Source: Nocardia acidivorans NBRC 108247
GTDB lineage: Bacteria; Actinomycetota; Actinomycetes; Mycobacteriales; Mycobacteriaceae
Length of the DNA stretch: 64,000 bases
Direction of reading: 5' to 3'
NCBI RefSeq assembly: GCF_001625085.1
Contig: NZ_BDAW01000015.1
Span: 62,001 to 126,000, forward strand
Under the pieces are notes generated by a model, which worked only from the letters and a program-made list of their open reading frames with translations, made no database searches and was not told the DNA's origin. Below are positions 26,500 through 35,660 of this stretch, one piece after another. How positions within the stretch are numbered: the first letter of the stretch is position 1; every line of letters begins with the position of its first letter. Made by a program: the position numbers and the translations under genes.

Positions 26500-27630
26500 T
26501 TGAGCACCGTGCATCCTGACGTCTCCGCTGACCTTGCCGAACTCGACTCGACCCTGAAGACCATCGAGTCGGTGCTCGATATCGACGAGCTGGTCCGGCG
26601 CATCGACGAACTGGAACAGCAGGCCGCGGATCCCGAGCTGTGGAACGACCAGGACCACGCCCAGTCCGTGACCAGCGAACTCTCCCACGCACAGAGCGAA
26701 CTGCGGCGCGTACGCGAACTGCGCCAGCGCCTCGAAGACCTCCCGGTGCTGTACGAATTGGCCGAGGGCGAGGAGGGTGAGGCGCGCGCCTCCGCCCTCG
26801 CCGACGCCGATGCCGAACGCGCCACCCTGCACGGCGATGTGGAGGCCCTCGAGGTCCGCACGCTGCTTGCCGGTGAGTACGACAAGCGTGAGGCGCTGGT
26901 CAATATCCGCTCCGGTGCGGGTGGCGTCGACGCCGCCGACTGGGCGCAGATGCTCATGCGGATGTACGTGCGCTGGGCCGAACGGCACAAGTACAGCGTC
27001 GAAATCTACGACACCTCCTATGCCGAGGAAGCGGGCATCAAGTCCGCCACCTTCGCCGTGAAATCGCCGTACGCCTACGGCACCCTCTCGGTGGAGATGG
27101 GCACGCATCGCCTGGTGCGCATCAGCCCCTTCGACAACCAGGGCCGCCGTCAGACCTCCTTCGCCGAGGTCGAGGTGCTGCCCGTGGTGGAGACCACCGA
27201 CCACATCGAGATTCCCGAGGGTGAGGTGCGTGTCGATGTGTACCGCTCCTCGGGTCCCGGCGGCCAGTCGGTCAACACCACCGACTCGGCGGTGCGCCTG
27301 ACCCATATTCCGACCGGCATCGTCGTCACCTGTCAGAACGAGAAATCGCAGCTGCAGAACAAGATTTCGGCCATGCGCGTACTGCAGGCCAAACTGCTCG
27401 AGCGCAAGCGACAGGAGGAGCGCGCCCAGATGGACGCGCTCAAGACCAATGAGGGCGCGTCCTGGGGCAACCAGATGCGCTCCTACGTTCTGCACCCGTA
27501 CCAGATGGTCAAGGATCTCCGGACCAGCTACGAGGTCAACAATCCCTCCGCCGTGCTCGACGGTGACATCGATGGTTTCATCGAATCCGGAATCCGCTGG
27601 CGCATGCGGGAGCAGCAGACGCAGGCTTGA
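26500..27630 (+). CDS. prfB: Peptide chain release factor 2 (RF2)
   Basis: 376 aa from TTG 26500 (AAAGGGG about 8 nt upstream); GTG at 26509 is an alternative. Domain 1 coiled helices (residues 1-110), a codon-recognition region with [14 protein letters not shown] around 205, and the peptidyl-transfer motif GPGGQS around 247. RF2 releases nascent chains at UGA and UAA. The reading frame is continuous, so the programmed +1 frameshift used by many bacteria to autoregulate prfB is absent, as in other actinobacteria. Next genes (mscS, ftsEX, smpB, ssrA) keep the mycobacterial order. Confidence 0.95.
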   Translation: MSTVHPDVSADLAELDSTLKTIESVLDIDELVRRIDELEQQAADPELWNDQDHAQSVTSELSHAQSELRRVRELRQRLEDLPVLYELAEGEEGEARASALADADAERATLHGDVEALEVRTLLAGEYDKREALVNIRSGAGGVDAADWAQMLMRMYVRWAERHKYSVEIYDTSYAEEAGIKSATFAVKSPYAYGTLSVEMGTHRLVRISPFDNQGRRQTSFAEVEVLPVVETTDHIEIPEGEVRVDVYRSSGPGGQSVNTTDSAVRLTHIPTGIVVTCQNEKSQLQNKISAMRVLQAKLLERKRQEERAQMDALKTNEGASWGNQMRSYVLHPYQMVKDLRTSYEVNNPSAVLDGDIDGFIESGIRWRMREQQTQA

Positions 27631-27765
27631 ACCTTCACCCTGGTGTTCGCGGCCCGCCCCGGATCTGGACTGACGGAACGGGAGAGCGAAGCGCAGGAGT
27701 GCAGGAGGGAAGATCCGGGGTTACGAGGGCCGCGAACCGCCGGAGCGAAGCGGAGGCAAACAAAA

Positions 27766-28629
27766 ATGAGCATCAGTTCGACTCTCGCTGCCGGCACCGG
27801 AGCCGACTTCGGAAACTGGTTCAGGTCCAGCGGGCTCGAGATCGTGCTGCTCATCGTCGGCGCGATGTTGTTCTCGCGCGCAGCGACTTTCGTTCGTGAC
27901 CGGATCACCCGGAACATCGACGCCTCGTTCCGCAGCAGCGATTCGCTGGTGCGGACCGAGGCGGCCAAACACCGACATGCGTTGGCGCAGGTCATAACCT
28001 GGGTCGTACTGTCCATCGTGTACTTCCTGGTGGCGCTGGAAGTCTTGCAGCGCTTGGGCTTTCAGCTCACCGGATTGGTGGCTCCGGCCGCGGTGCTCGG
28101 TGCGGCAATAGGTTTCGGCGCGCAGCGCATCGTGCAGGATCTGCTGGCCGGATTCTTCCTGATCACCGAAAGGCAGTACGGCTTCGGCGATGTGGTGCGC
28201 ATCGCGGTCACTGGATCCGCCGCCGACGCCGAGGGTACGGTCGAGGACGTCACGTTGCGCGTCACCACACTGCGCAGCGTCGACGGCGAAGTGATTACCG
28301 TGCCGAACGGTCAGATCGTGAAAGTGACCAATCTGTCGAAGGATTGGGCGCGTGCCGCCATCGACGTGCCCGTTCCCGCCACCGCCGATATCAATAAGAT
28401 CAATGAGATTCTGCATGAGGTGGGCGCGAAGGCGTTCGCCGACCGAAAATTGAAATCACTACTGCTCGACGAGCCATCGGTCATGGGTGTCGAAGATCTC
28501 ACAGTCGACCAAATGAATATCAAGATGGTGGCCCGGACATTGCCGGGCAAACAGTTCGAAGTCGGGCGTGAGCTGCGGGTGCGAGTGGCCGCGGCACTAC
28601 GCCGGGAGGGTCTGAGTGAAAACACGTAA
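27766..28629 (+). CDS. Small-conductance mechanosensitive channel (MscS family)
   Basis: 287 aa from ATG 27766 with GGAGG nine nt upstream; the longer frame overlaps the prfB end and is rejected. One or two N-terminal helices, a pore-lining TM3-like helix (VAPAAVLGAAIGFGAQRIVQ, near residue 100) and the beta domain FLITERQYGFGDVVRIAVTG precede the C-terminal alpha/beta domain. It opens under membrane tension to release osmolytes. A 55-aa membrane protein overlaps its 3' end by 14 nt, and ftsEX follows. Confidence 0.9.
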   Translation: MSISSTLAAGTGADFGNWFRSSGLEIVLLIVGAMLFSRAATFVRDRITRNIDASFRSSDSLVRTEAAKHRHALAQVITWVVLSIVYFLVALEVLQRLGFQLTGLVAPAAVLGAAIGFGAQRIVQDLLAGFFLITERQYGFGDVVRIAVTGSAADAEGTVEDVTLRVTTLRSVDGEVITVPNGQIVKVTNLSKDWARAAIDVPVPATADINKINEILHEVGAKAFADRKLKSLLLDEPSVMGVEDLTVDQMNIKMVARTLPGKQFEVGRELRVRVAAALRREGLSENT

Positions 28630-28783
28630 GTCCACGGCGATCCTGATGACGGTCTGGGTCGCCACGTTCGTGCTGTACCTGTTCGTGAAACCCGATACCA
28701 CCAGCAAGCCGGAGTATCCGACGTTCGTGAATTCGGTACTCAGCAACCCGCTGTCTGGCCCAAGTGAGCCATCAGCCCGCTAA
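28616..28783 (+). CDS. Small single-pass membrane protein (55 aa)
   Basis: GTG 28616 overlaps the last 14 nt of the mscS gene and has GGGAGGG just upstream, so translation is coupled. The product has a basic N-terminus (VKTRKS), one membrane helix (TAILMTVWVATFVLYLFV) and a 30-residue polar tail rich in Pro and Ser. It occupies the place of the small proline-rich gene between mscS and ftsE in Mycobacterium. Probably a channel or divisome accessory; unproven. Confidence 0.65.
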   Translation: MKTRKSTAILMTVWVATFVLYLFVKPDTTSKPEYPTFVNSVLSNPLSGPSEPSAR

Positions 28784-28826
28784 CGGCGTGTCTGCGCGGC
28801 GTGGCCGGGTAACGGTCACGTCTCGG

Positions 28827-28840
28827 TAGACTGGATCTCC
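28827..28840 (+). promoter_or_regulatory. -10 element for leaderless ftsE transcription
   Basis: TAGACT at 28827-28832 is followed by 8 nt and the GTG start of ftsE, with no ribosome-binding site. The spacing puts the transcription start on or within two bases of the start codon. Confidence 0.5.
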
Positions 28841-29530
28841 GTGATAAGCCTGCGGAAGGTCACCAAGTCCTACAAGACCTCGACGCGACCCGCGCTGGAC
28901 AATGTCTCTGTCGACATCGAAAAAGGCGAGTTCGTCTTCGTGATCGGGCCATCCGGGTCCGGCAAGTCGACCTTCATGCGACTGCTGCTCAAGGATGAGA
29001 AGCCCACCACCGGACAGGTGTGGGTCGCGGATTTCCGGGTCGACAAGTTACCGGCCCGCAAAGTCCCCAAACTGCGCCAGCGCATCGGCTGTGTCTTCCA
29101 GGATTTCCGGCTGCTGCAACAGAAATCGGTCGAGCAGAATGTGGCCTTCGCGCTGGAGGTGATAGGCAAATCGCGCACCTTCATCCACCGCGCGGTGCCC
29201 GAGGCGCTCGATATGGTCGGACTCTCCGGCAAAGCCGATCGACTGCCCAGTGAGCTGTCCGGCGGTGAACAGCAGCGCGTGGCCCTGGCCCGCGCCTTCG
29301 TGAACAGGCCGCTGGTACTGCTCGCCGACGAGCCGACCGGCAACCTGGACCCCGAGACGAGCGCCGACATCATGACGCTGCTGGAGCGGATCAACCGCAC
29401 CGGCACCACGGTGGTGATGGCCACCCACGACAACGCCATCGTCGATGCCATGCGCCGGCGCGTGGTCGAACTCGATCGCGGCCGACTGGTCCGCGATGAG
29501 GAGATGGGCGTCTACGGGGTGGGCCGGTAA
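28841..29530 (+). CDS. ftsE: Cell division ATP-binding protein FtsE
   Basis: 229 aa ABC ATPase: Walker [10 protein letters not shown] near residue 36, Q-loop region [10 protein letters not shown] near 85, signature [15 protein letters not shown] near 139, and Walker B LLADEPTG near 162. With FtsX it forms the complex that activates peptidoglycan hydrolases at the septum. GTG 28841; TAA 28528 is not involved, and the true stop TAA (29528-29530) overlaps the ATG of ftsX by one base, so the two are translationally coupled. Confidence 0.97.
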   Translation: MISLRKVTKSYKTSTRPALDNVSVDIEKGEFVFVIGPSGSGKSTFMRLLLKDEKPTTGQVWVADFRVDKLPARKVPKLRQRIGCVFQDFRLLQQKSVEQNVAFALEVIGKSRTFIHRAVPEALDMVGLSGKADRLPSELSGGEQQRVALARAFVNRPLVLLADEPTGNLDPETSADIMTLLERINRTGTTVVMATHDNAIVDAMRRRVVELDRGRLVRDEEMGVYGVGR

Positions 29531-30435
29531 TGCGCCTCGGATTCCTTTTCGGTGAGGTGTTCACCGGCCTGCGCCGCAATATCACCATGACCATCGCCAT
29601 GATCCTGACCACCGCGGTCTCGCTGACCATGCTCGGCGGAGGTCTGCTGGCGGTGCGCATGGCGGACAAGATTCAGGACTACTACGTCCAAAGGGTCGAG
29701 ATCCGACTGTATTTGGATGACGGCGTCTCGCGGACGGATCTGGACTGCACGCAGGAACTGTGCAAAACGCTCATGTCCGATCTGAAGAAGCATGCGGATG
29801 TGGCGAGCGTGCAGTTCGTCAACAGCGCCGACGCGGTGAAGGAGGTCAAGGAGACCACCTTCAAGGATCAGCCCGGCCTCGCCGATGAGGTGAGCAAGGA
29901 CGGGCTGCCCGCCTCGTTCCGGGTGAAGTTGAGCGATGTCACCAAATACCGGTCCATCTATGACGATTTCGCCAAGCGGCCGGGTGTGATGACGGTGCTC
30001 AACGATATGGATATCGTCGACCGACTGGTGAGTTTCTTTGTCGGACTTCGCAATGCGGCCTTCGGATTGGCGGCGCTCCAGGCGCTGGCGGCACTGCTGT
30101 TGATCGCCAATATGGTGCAGGTCGCGGCCTTGGCGCGCAAGACCGAGGTCGGCATCATGCGATTGGTCGGTGCGACGCGCTGGTACACCCAGCTGCCATT
30201 CCTGCTGGAGGCGGTGCTGGCGGCGGCGGTCGGATCGGCCCTGGCGATCGGTGGGTTGTTCATCGCGCAACCGCTGGTGATCAATCGGGCGCTGGGCAGT
30301 CTGTTCAATGATCAGGTGCTGCCGCGCATCACCGGTGACGATATCGCCACCGTGGCCTTGATCGTGACGCCGATCGGTATCGGATTCGCCGCGCTCGCGG
30401 CCTACGGCGCGCTGCGGTATTACGTGCGTGAGTGA
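29530..30435 (+). CDS. ftsX: Cell division protein FtsX
   Basis: 301 aa, four-helix permease-like protein: a first helix near residues 20-45, an extracellular domain (about 46-170) with a Cys pair in DLDCTQELCKT, and three C-terminal helices (about 175-295). Partner of FtsE; its outer loop contacts NlpC/P60 hydrolases such as RipC in mycobacteria. It overlaps ftsE by one base. Confidence 0.97.
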   Translation: MRLGFLFGEVFTGLRRNITMTIAMILTTAVSLTMLGGGLLAVRMADKIQDYYVQRVEIRLYLDDGVSRTDLDCTQELCKTLMSDLKKHADVASVQFVNSADAVKEVKETTFKDQPGLADEVSKDGLPASFRVKLSDVTKYRSIYDDFAKRPGVMTVLNDMDIVDRLVSFFVGLRNAAFGLAALQALAALLLIANMVQVAALARKTEVGIMRLVGATRWYTQLPFLLEAVLAAAVGSALAIGGLFIAQPLVINRALGSLFNDQVLPRITGDDIATVALIVTPIGIGFAALAAYGALRYYVRE

Positions 30436-30555
30436 AATCGCTCACCCCCGTCCTGTTTTCGCATAACTCGCGAACCGGGCGGGAGGGGGTGCGAAGTTGC
30501 GTGTGGTGTGCGGAAGGCGGAACGGGTGTCGGATACGGTCCGTAGGATTGCCCGC

Positions 30556-32808
30556 GTGAGTGCACCGGAGGTCGAGACCGTCGCAGGCAACGCATCCACC
30601 GTGGACGCGGGAAGCGCTGCGGCGCACCAGGTTCTGCGAAAGACATTCGGCTACGACAGTTTCCGCGGGCCGCAGCGCGAGATTGTCGAGCAGGTCATCT
30701 CCGGTGGCGACGCACTGGTGCTCATGCCCACCGGCGGCGGTAAATCGCTCTGCTATCAGATTCCGGCGCTGGTGCGGCCCGGGGTGGGCGTGGTGGTGTC
30801 ACCACTCATCGCACTCATGCAGGATCAGGTCGATGCGCTCAACGCGGTCGGGGTGCGCGCCGGATTCCTGAACTCCACGCAATTCCCGGATGAGCGGCGG
30901 GCCGTCGAGGCGGCGTTCGTGGCGGGGGAATTGGATCTGCTCTACCTCGCGCCGGAACGATTGCGGTTGGAATCCACCGCACAGCTGCTCGACCGCGGGA
31001 AGATCGCGCTCTTCGCCATCGACGAGGCGCACTGTGTCTCGCAGTGGGGTCACGATTTCCGGCCCGATTATCTGGCGCTGTCCATGCTGCATCAGCGGTG
31101 GCCGGATGTGCCGCGCATCGCGCTGACCGCCACGGCCACCGCGGCCACGCGCAAGGAGATCGCCGAACGGCTCGATCTCACCGACGCCAAACACTTCGTG
31201 GCCAGCTTCGACCGGCCCAATATCCAATACCGGATCGAGGGCAAGAATCGGCCGGAACAGCAGCTGCTGGCGTTCATTCAGGGTGAGCACGCCGGGGACG
31301 CGGGCATCGTGTACTGCCTGTCCCGGAATTCGGTGGAGAAGACCGCCGCCTTCCTCAATGCCAATGGTGTCGCGGCCGTGCCGTATCACGCGGGTCTGGA
31401 CAATCGGATCCGCGCGACCAATCAGGCGCGGTTCCTGCGGGAGGACGGCCTGGTCGTGGTTGCCACCATCGCCTTCGGCATGGGGATCGACAAACCCGAT
31501 GTGCGTTTCGTGGCGCATCTGGATCTGCCGAAATCGGTGGAGGGCTACTACCAGGAGACCGGCCGCGCCGGGCGTGACGGGCAGCCCTCCACCGCGTGGA
31601 TGGTCTACGGCCTGAGTGATGTTGTGCAGCAACGTAAAATGATCGAATCCTCCGATGGCGACGCCATGCATCGCCGTCAGCTGCAACTGCATCTGGACGC
31701 CATGCTGGCGCTGTGCGAGACGGTCGAATGCCGCCGCACCCAATTGCTCGCCTATTTCGGGCAGCCGGGACAGGCGTGCGGCAACTGCGACACCTGCATC
31801 AATGCCCCCGAATCCTGGGATGGCACGGTCCCCGCGCAGAAAGTGCTCTCCACCATCCTGCGGCTCAAACGCGAACGCGGGCAGAGCTTCGGCGCGGGCC
31901 ATATCGTCGATATCCTGATCGGTAAGCGCAATCCCAAGGTGGAGCAGCACGCCCATCACGAACTCAAGGTCTTCGGCATCGGCACCGAACTCCGCGATAT
32001 CGAATGGCGCGGCGTGATCCGCCAACTCCTGGCCCAGGGCCTGCTCGCCGTACACGGCGACTACGGCGTCCTCACCCTGACCGATTCCTCCAACGACGTG
32101 CTTTTCGACGGCCGCCAGGTCAAACTCCGCCGCGAACCCGAACGCGCCAAGGCCGCCCGAACCGCCAAGCCCGCCAAGGCATCCCGCCTCGCCGCCGACC
32201 TGGCCCCGGGTGACGCCGACCTCTTCGAACGCCTCCGCGCCTGGCGCGCCGCCACCGCCAAGGAATCGGGTGTCCCCGCCTACGTCGTCTTCCACGACGC
32301 CACCCTTCGCGAGATAGCCGCCCGCAAACCGGCATCTCTCGCAGACCTCGGCACCATCTCCGGCATAGGCGAGAACAAACGCGCCAAATACGGCGAAGGC
32401 GTCCTCGAGGTGATCGCGGGCGGCGCGTCCCCGGAAGGCCGGACAATCACACCCCCCGCGACACCGGTCGCGGGAGCCGCGGTCCTCGCTCCCGGATCGA
32501 CGACCGCCTCCACCTCGGCAGCCGCTCCCGGCTCCAGCTCTACCCCGGTGGCGCGATCAGCCGGTACCGCCACGTCGAGCCGGTTCGCCGACACAACCCC
32601 TCGCGAGTCGGCTCCCGCAGTGCGGCGATCCGGTCGCCCCACCGGTCAGCCGCACGACACCAACCCGGTCGCGCCCAGCTCTCGACCGGCGGCCACGCGC
32701 GAATCCGGAGCGCCGACAAGCGGTTCCGCCGCCCCGGCCTACGACGACATTCCTTGGCCGGACGACATGCCGCCCGACTTCGACGAACTCCCGCCCGACT
32801 TCGGCTAG
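30556..32808 (+). CDS. recQ: ATP-dependent DNA helicase RecQ
   Basis: 750 aa from GTG 30556 (TAGGAT seven nt upstream, probably leaderless; GTG 30526 is an alternative). Helicase core with [12 protein letters not shown] near residue 59 and [17 protein letters not shown] near 156. The zinc-binding region has C391 and CGNCDTC near 410; then winged-helix RQC and an HRDC domain (about 553-625). A disordered Ala/Ser/Pro tail ends in [15 protein letters not shown] and further acidic repeats, longer than in E. coli RecQ. Unwinds forks and recombination intermediates. The acidic tail resembles SSB-type C-termini. Confidence 0.93.
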   Translation: MSAPEVETVAGNASTVDAGSAAAHQVLRKTFGYDSFRGPQREIVEQVISGGDALVLMPTGGGKSLCYQIPALVRPGVGVVVSPLIALMQDQVDALNAVGVRAGFLNSTQFPDERRAVEAAFVAGELDLLYLAPERLRLESTAQLLDRGKIALFAIDEAHCVSQWGHDFRPDYLALSMLHQRWPDVPRIALTATATAATRKEIAERLDLTDAKHFVASFDRPNIQYRIEGKNRPEQQLLAFIQGEHAGDAGIVYCLSRNSVEKTAAFLNANGVAAVPYHAGLDNRIRATNQARFLREDGLVVVATIAFGMGIDKPDVRFVAHLDLPKSVEGYYQETGRAGRDGQPSTAWMVYGLSDVVQQRKMIESSDGDAMHRRQLQLHLDAMLALCETVECRRTQLLAYFGQPGQACGNCDTCINAPESWDGTVPAQKVLSTILRLKRERGQSFGAGHIVDILIGKRNPKVEQHAHHELKVFGIGTELRDIEWRGVIRQLLAQGLLAVHGDYGVLTLTDSSNDVLFDGRQVKLRREPERAKAARTAKPAKASRLAADLAPGDADLFERLRAWRAATAKESGVPAYVVFHDATLREIAARKPASLADLGTISGIGENKRAKYGEGVLEVIAGGASPEGRTITPPATPVAGAAVLAPGSTTASTSAAAPGSSSTPVARSAGTATSSRFADTTPRESAPAVRRSGRPTGQPHDTNPVAPSSRPAATRESGAPTSGSAAPAYDDIPWPDDMPPDFDELPPDFG

Positions 32809-33283
32809 GACTTCGCGCTTGGAAGGTGGCCAAGCTCCTACCTCCTGGGCCCGCCCATCCGATAGTTGGATTCGGCCGTTGCCCTGTCGGCGTCCCGGAT
32901 AGGGGTGGCCGACCCATGTGTTGATCCCTTGCGGAATGGTGTTGTAGCTGCTCAACCGGGCTGCAAAGCAGAACTGGCACTGTGGTTACGGCAGGCGACG
33001 CCACCAGCACTGCCGCGCTCGTCTTGTATTCTCCCGAACCCCGCTGGTACCGAGGGTGATTCGCCCGAATCTGCTACGACGGCCCCGGGTGGAATGCCCC
33101 ATTCCCCGCTCGAGAATCCACGTGCATGTAATCACGCAGGAGGCGACTCGACGTTTACCAGCGTGAGTACATGCACGTTCGAGCCCCAGCCCTCCTGACA
33201 GCGGATTTGGTGGCTGGCCGCAGGCACGATAAGCTTTCGGAGCTGCCGCGGTTCGACCTTGGTCGGAGCGCAGCGAGCATCCT
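32809..33283. other. 475-nt intergenic stretch between recQ and tRNA-Glu
   Basis: No credible gene; the short ORFs here have atypical codon use. It contains the long hairpin listed separately (33120-33178) and presumably the tRNA promoter. Confidence 0.5.
33120..33178. repeat. Long near-perfect inverted repeat upstream of tRNA-Glu
   Basis: Arms of 18 nt at 33120-33137 and 33161-33178 match at 17 positions when folded, with a 23-nt loop containing AGGAGGCGACTCGACG. It ends 105 nt before the tRNA. There is no T run, so it is not an obvious terminator for recQ, whose stop lies more than 300 nt away. Could be a small RNA, a protein-binding cruciform or a palindromic repeat. Confidence 0.6.
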
Positions 33284-33356
33284 GGTCCCGTCGTCTAGCG
33301 GCCTAGGACGCCGCCCTCTCAAGGCGGTAGCGCGGGTTCAAATCCCGTCGGGACTA
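33284..33356 (+). tRNA. tRNA-Glu (anticodon CUC)
   Basis: 73 nt. The acceptor stem pairs GGTCCCG with CGGGACT (first pair G-U), followed by the D-arm GTC...GAC. The anticodon stem is CCGCC/GGCGG with the 7-nt loop CTCTCAA (anticodon CUC), and the T-arm GCGGG/CCCGT has loop TTCAAAT. The CCA end is not encoded. A terminator follows directly. Confidence 0.97.
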
Positions 33357-33360
33357 CTTC

Positions 33361-33395
33361 GAAAGGCCCCCGGCCCTTGCGGCCGGGGGCCTTTC
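33361..33395 (+). terminator. Terminator of tRNA-Glu
   Basis: Perfect 15-bp inverted repeat (33361-33375 with 33381-33395) with a 5-nt loop, five nt after the tRNA. Confidence 0.9.
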
Positions 33396-33750
33396 GCGTA
33401 TCCAAGTGCGGAACCACCTCACGTGTGGGCGGCCACAGATCGTGGTGCTCGAATAAATCGCTGGCACTCCTCGGCTGTCGCTGGCTACCTTTGATCTCGG
33501 CCGCGAATCAGGGGCGTACCGGAATCTCCGGACTACGTTCCCCGCATCGATTGCGGTCAACTTTCTGGTGACGCGGGTCTTCGGCCCGTCGAGGTTCGAC
33601 TCCTTATGTGATGCGCCCTGTCCGGCCGTCAACGTCAGCGAGGCTCTGCGAGCTCCCCGTCTTCGGGCGGGGGAGGCTCCCGCCGCGCCGCGTGGTCGGG
33701 CAGGGCGTATCCGGTCGTACCTGATTGCCGTGTGCGGCAAGGAGATTGAT
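33396..33750. other. 355-nt gap between the tRNA-Glu terminator and the SPFH gene
   Basis: No credible gene. Around 33560-33610 a GGGTCTTCGGCCC hairpin followed by AGGTTCGACTCCT looks superficially like a variable arm plus T-arm, but no acceptor or anticodon arm can be folded. Confidence 0.4.
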
Positions 33751-34428
33751 ATGACGAAGAAGAAGCTTTTCGCCAATACCTATGCCACCGTGATGGATTG
33801 GCAGCGCACCCTGCTGTTCCGCGACGGCACCCTGGAGCGGGTGCTGGAGCCGGGCCGACACCGATACGACGCCGAGCGCTGCACCCTCGTCTGGGTGGAG
33901 ATGCGTCCGCGCATGCTGCAACTCCCGGGTCAGGAGCTGCTGACCCGGGATGGACTCTCGGTGCGGGTGAGCCTGGTCGCCGACTGGGTGGTCACCGATC
34001 CGGTGGCCTTCACCACCGGCGCGCAGTCCGCCGAATCCGTCCTCTACAGCGCGATGCAGGAGGTGACGCGCGAGGTGATCGCCGCGCACACCCTCGACGA
34101 GCTGATCGCCGACCGTGCCCTGCTGACCGGCGGTACCGAGGAGGTCGCCGCCAAGGTCGAGCGCCTCGGCATCACGGTGAACAGCGTGCGCGCCAAGGAT
34201 CTGATGCTCCCGGGTGAGCTGCGCAAGGCCGCGCTCGAGACCATCCTCGCGCGTGAGCGGGGTCGTGCCGAGTTGGAGCGCGCCCGTGCCGAGGCGGCCG
34301 CCCTGCGTTCGCTGGCCAATACCGCCAAGCTGCTCGAGGACAATCCGGTCCTGTTGCGCCTGCGCACCCTGCAGGTCGCGACCGCACCCGGCACCAAGGT
34401 CGTCCTGGACGCGACCCCGGGAGCATGA
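33751..34428 (+). CDS. SPFH/Band 7 (slipin-like) protein
   Basis: 225 aa from ATG 33751 with AAGGAG seven nt upstream; the upstream extension of the frame is not coding-like. A beta-rich SPFH domain (residues about 15-170; LERVLEPGRHRY, VSLVADWVVTDPVAF) leads to a charged helical tail (LARERGRAELERARAEAAAL) that would form a coiled coil. No N-terminal membrane helix is present, unlike most slipins, so it probably binds the membrane peripherally or as an oligomer. Function unknown; it lies between tRNA-Glu and smpB. Confidence 0.85.
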   Translation: MTKKKLFANTYATVMDWQRTLLFRDGTLERVLEPGRHRYDAERCTLVWVEMRPRMLQLPGQELLTRDGLSVRVSLVADWVVTDPVAFTTGAQSAESVLYSAMQEVTREVIAAHTLDELIADRALLTGGTEEVAAKVERLGITVNSVRAKDLMLPGELRKAALETILARERGRAELERARAEAAALRSLANTAKLLEDNPVLLRLRTLQVATAPGTKVVLDATPGA

Positions 34429-34647
34429 CCGGGTGCGCCTGAAATAGCCGCTGAAGTGCCCTCGCGCCCGGTATGAACCACCCGTACCGGGCGCGACGCG
34501 TCAGCTCGCGGAATATTCGACGGGCCGGGGTGATTACTCTGGGTCGCACAAGTGCACAGGCGGATTCGACCGGGGCCCTGACGGGAGCCCGGGACACAGC
34601 TCGGCGCGGACCTTTCCGCGCCCGGGCGACGCGACGATAGAGGGAGC

Positions 34648-35121
34648 ATGAAGGAGAAGGGGCGCAAGGTAATCGCCAGCAACCGCAAGGCGCGGCACAA
34701 CTACGCGATTATCGACACCTACGAGGCGGGCATCGCCCTCGTCGGTACCGAGGTGAAAAGCCTGCGCGAGGGCAAGGCGTCATTGGTCGACGCGTACGCC
34801 ACCATCGATGACGGCGAGGTCTGGCTGCGCGGGCTGCACGTGCCCGAGTTCTCGCACGGCACCTGGACCAATCACGCCCCGCGCCGCACGCGCAAGCTGC
34901 TGCTGCACCGCCGGGAGATCGACAAACTGGTCGGCAAGACCAAGGAGTCCAGCCTCACATTGGTCCCGCTGTCCATGTACTTCTCGGACGGCAAGGTCAA
35001 GGTCGAGTTGGCGCTGGCCCGCGGTAAGCAGGACTACGACAAGCGCCAGGACCTGGCTAAGCGCGATGCCGAGCGGGAGGTCACCCGCGAGATCGGCCGC
35101 CGCATCAAGGGCATGCGCTGA
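34648..35121 (+). CDS. smpB: SsrA-binding protein SmpB
   Basis: 157 aa, full length. Starts [38 protein letters not shown] near residue 32 is the OB-fold core and the basic tail [17 protein letters not shown] is the part that enters the decoding centre. It delivers tmRNA to stalled ribosomes. ATG 34648 has GAGGGAG four to ten nt upstream. The ssrA gene begins 129 nt downstream. Confidence 0.97.
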   Translation: MKEKGRKVIASNRKARHNYAIIDTYEAGIALVGTEVKSLREGKASLVDAYATIDDGEVWLRGLHVPEFSHGTWTNHAPRRTRKLLLHRREIDKLVGKTKESSLTLVPLSMYFSDGKVKVELALARGKQDYDKRQDLAKRDAEREVTREIGRRIKGMR

Positions 35122-35193
35122 CGCCGGGTTCGCGTTCGGCGAACACCCCGCGTGACGCGCGGATAATGGGATGATCCGCTGATTGAGCGGTGT

Positions 35194-35199
35194 TAGTAT
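35194..35199 (+). promoter_or_regulatory. Probable -10 box of ssrA
   Basis: TAGTAT at 35194-35199 lies about 50 nt upstream of the mature tmRNA 5' end, leaving a short leader for RNase P removal. A clear -35 is not seen. Confidence 0.35.
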
Positions 35200-35249
35200 G
35201 AATCGTCCGGTGCGAGCCGGGCAGTTCACTCGAATCGGTGGACACAGAC

Positions 35250-35621
35250 GGGGCTGAACGGTTTCGACTGCGTACGTTGATTCAGGGGAAGCGTGTCAGT
35301 GCAGGCAGGAGACCACTGTATAAGCGTCGCTGCAACCCTATAAGCGCCGATTCCAATCAGCGCGACTACGCTCTCGCTGCCTAAGCAGTAGAGCGTGTCT
35401 GTCAGCCCGGGTTCGCCCTCGACCCGGTCACTGGCATCAGCTAGAGGGCTTACCGTACTGCTCGGTCGCGGAGCGGTCACGGAACATCAAACAGCGACTG
35501 GGATCGTCATCCCGGCTTGTTCGCGAGACCGGGAGATCCAAGCAGAGGCATAGCGAACTGCACACGGAGAAGCCCTGAAAATGCGGCGGAGGACCCGGGT
35601 TCGATTCCCGGCAGCTCCACC
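35250..35621 (+). ncRNA. ssrA: Transfer-messenger RNA (tmRNA)
   Basis: The 5' end GGGGCTGAACGGTTTCGACT and the 3' T-arm/acceptor ending GGCAGCTCCACC form the tRNA-like domain. The tag frame at 35346-35384 encodes ADSNQRDYALAA and a TAA stop, close to the mycobacterial tag ADSHQRDYALAA. The last 26 nt (35596-35621) are duplicated at 51089-51114, marking the integration site of the 15.5-kb element; the tmRNA itself remains complete. The final CCA is not fully encoded (CCT here). Confidence 0.95.
35596..35621 (+). repeat. attL: 26-bp core shared with attR, within the ssrA 3' end
   Basis: Identical to 51089-51114. It covers the T-loop, T-stem and acceptor 3' strand of tmRNA, a classic tyrosine-integrase target. 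The identity stops at 35622 (T versus C). Confidence 0.95.
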
Positions 35622-35623
35622 TC

Positions 35624-35660
35624 AAGCCCCCTACCTGCCCCGCAGGTAGGGGGCTTTTTC
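35624..35660 (+). terminator. Terminator supplied by the element behind ssrA
   Basis: 15-bp inverted repeat (35624-35638 with 35642-35656), three-nt loop, then TTTT. It lies inside the element just past attL and would end both ssrA transcription and, on the other strand, the integrase gene. Confidence 0.9.

Noticed and set aside
26500..27630. Programmed frameshift in prfB
   Set aside because: The frame is continuous from TTG 26500, with no in-frame UGA or slippery site; actinobacterial prfB normally lacks it.
33540..33620. Second tRNA (long-variable-arm type) downstream of tRNA-Glu
   Set aside because: Only a hairpin plus a T-arm-like string is present; no acceptor, D-arm or anticodon arm could be paired.
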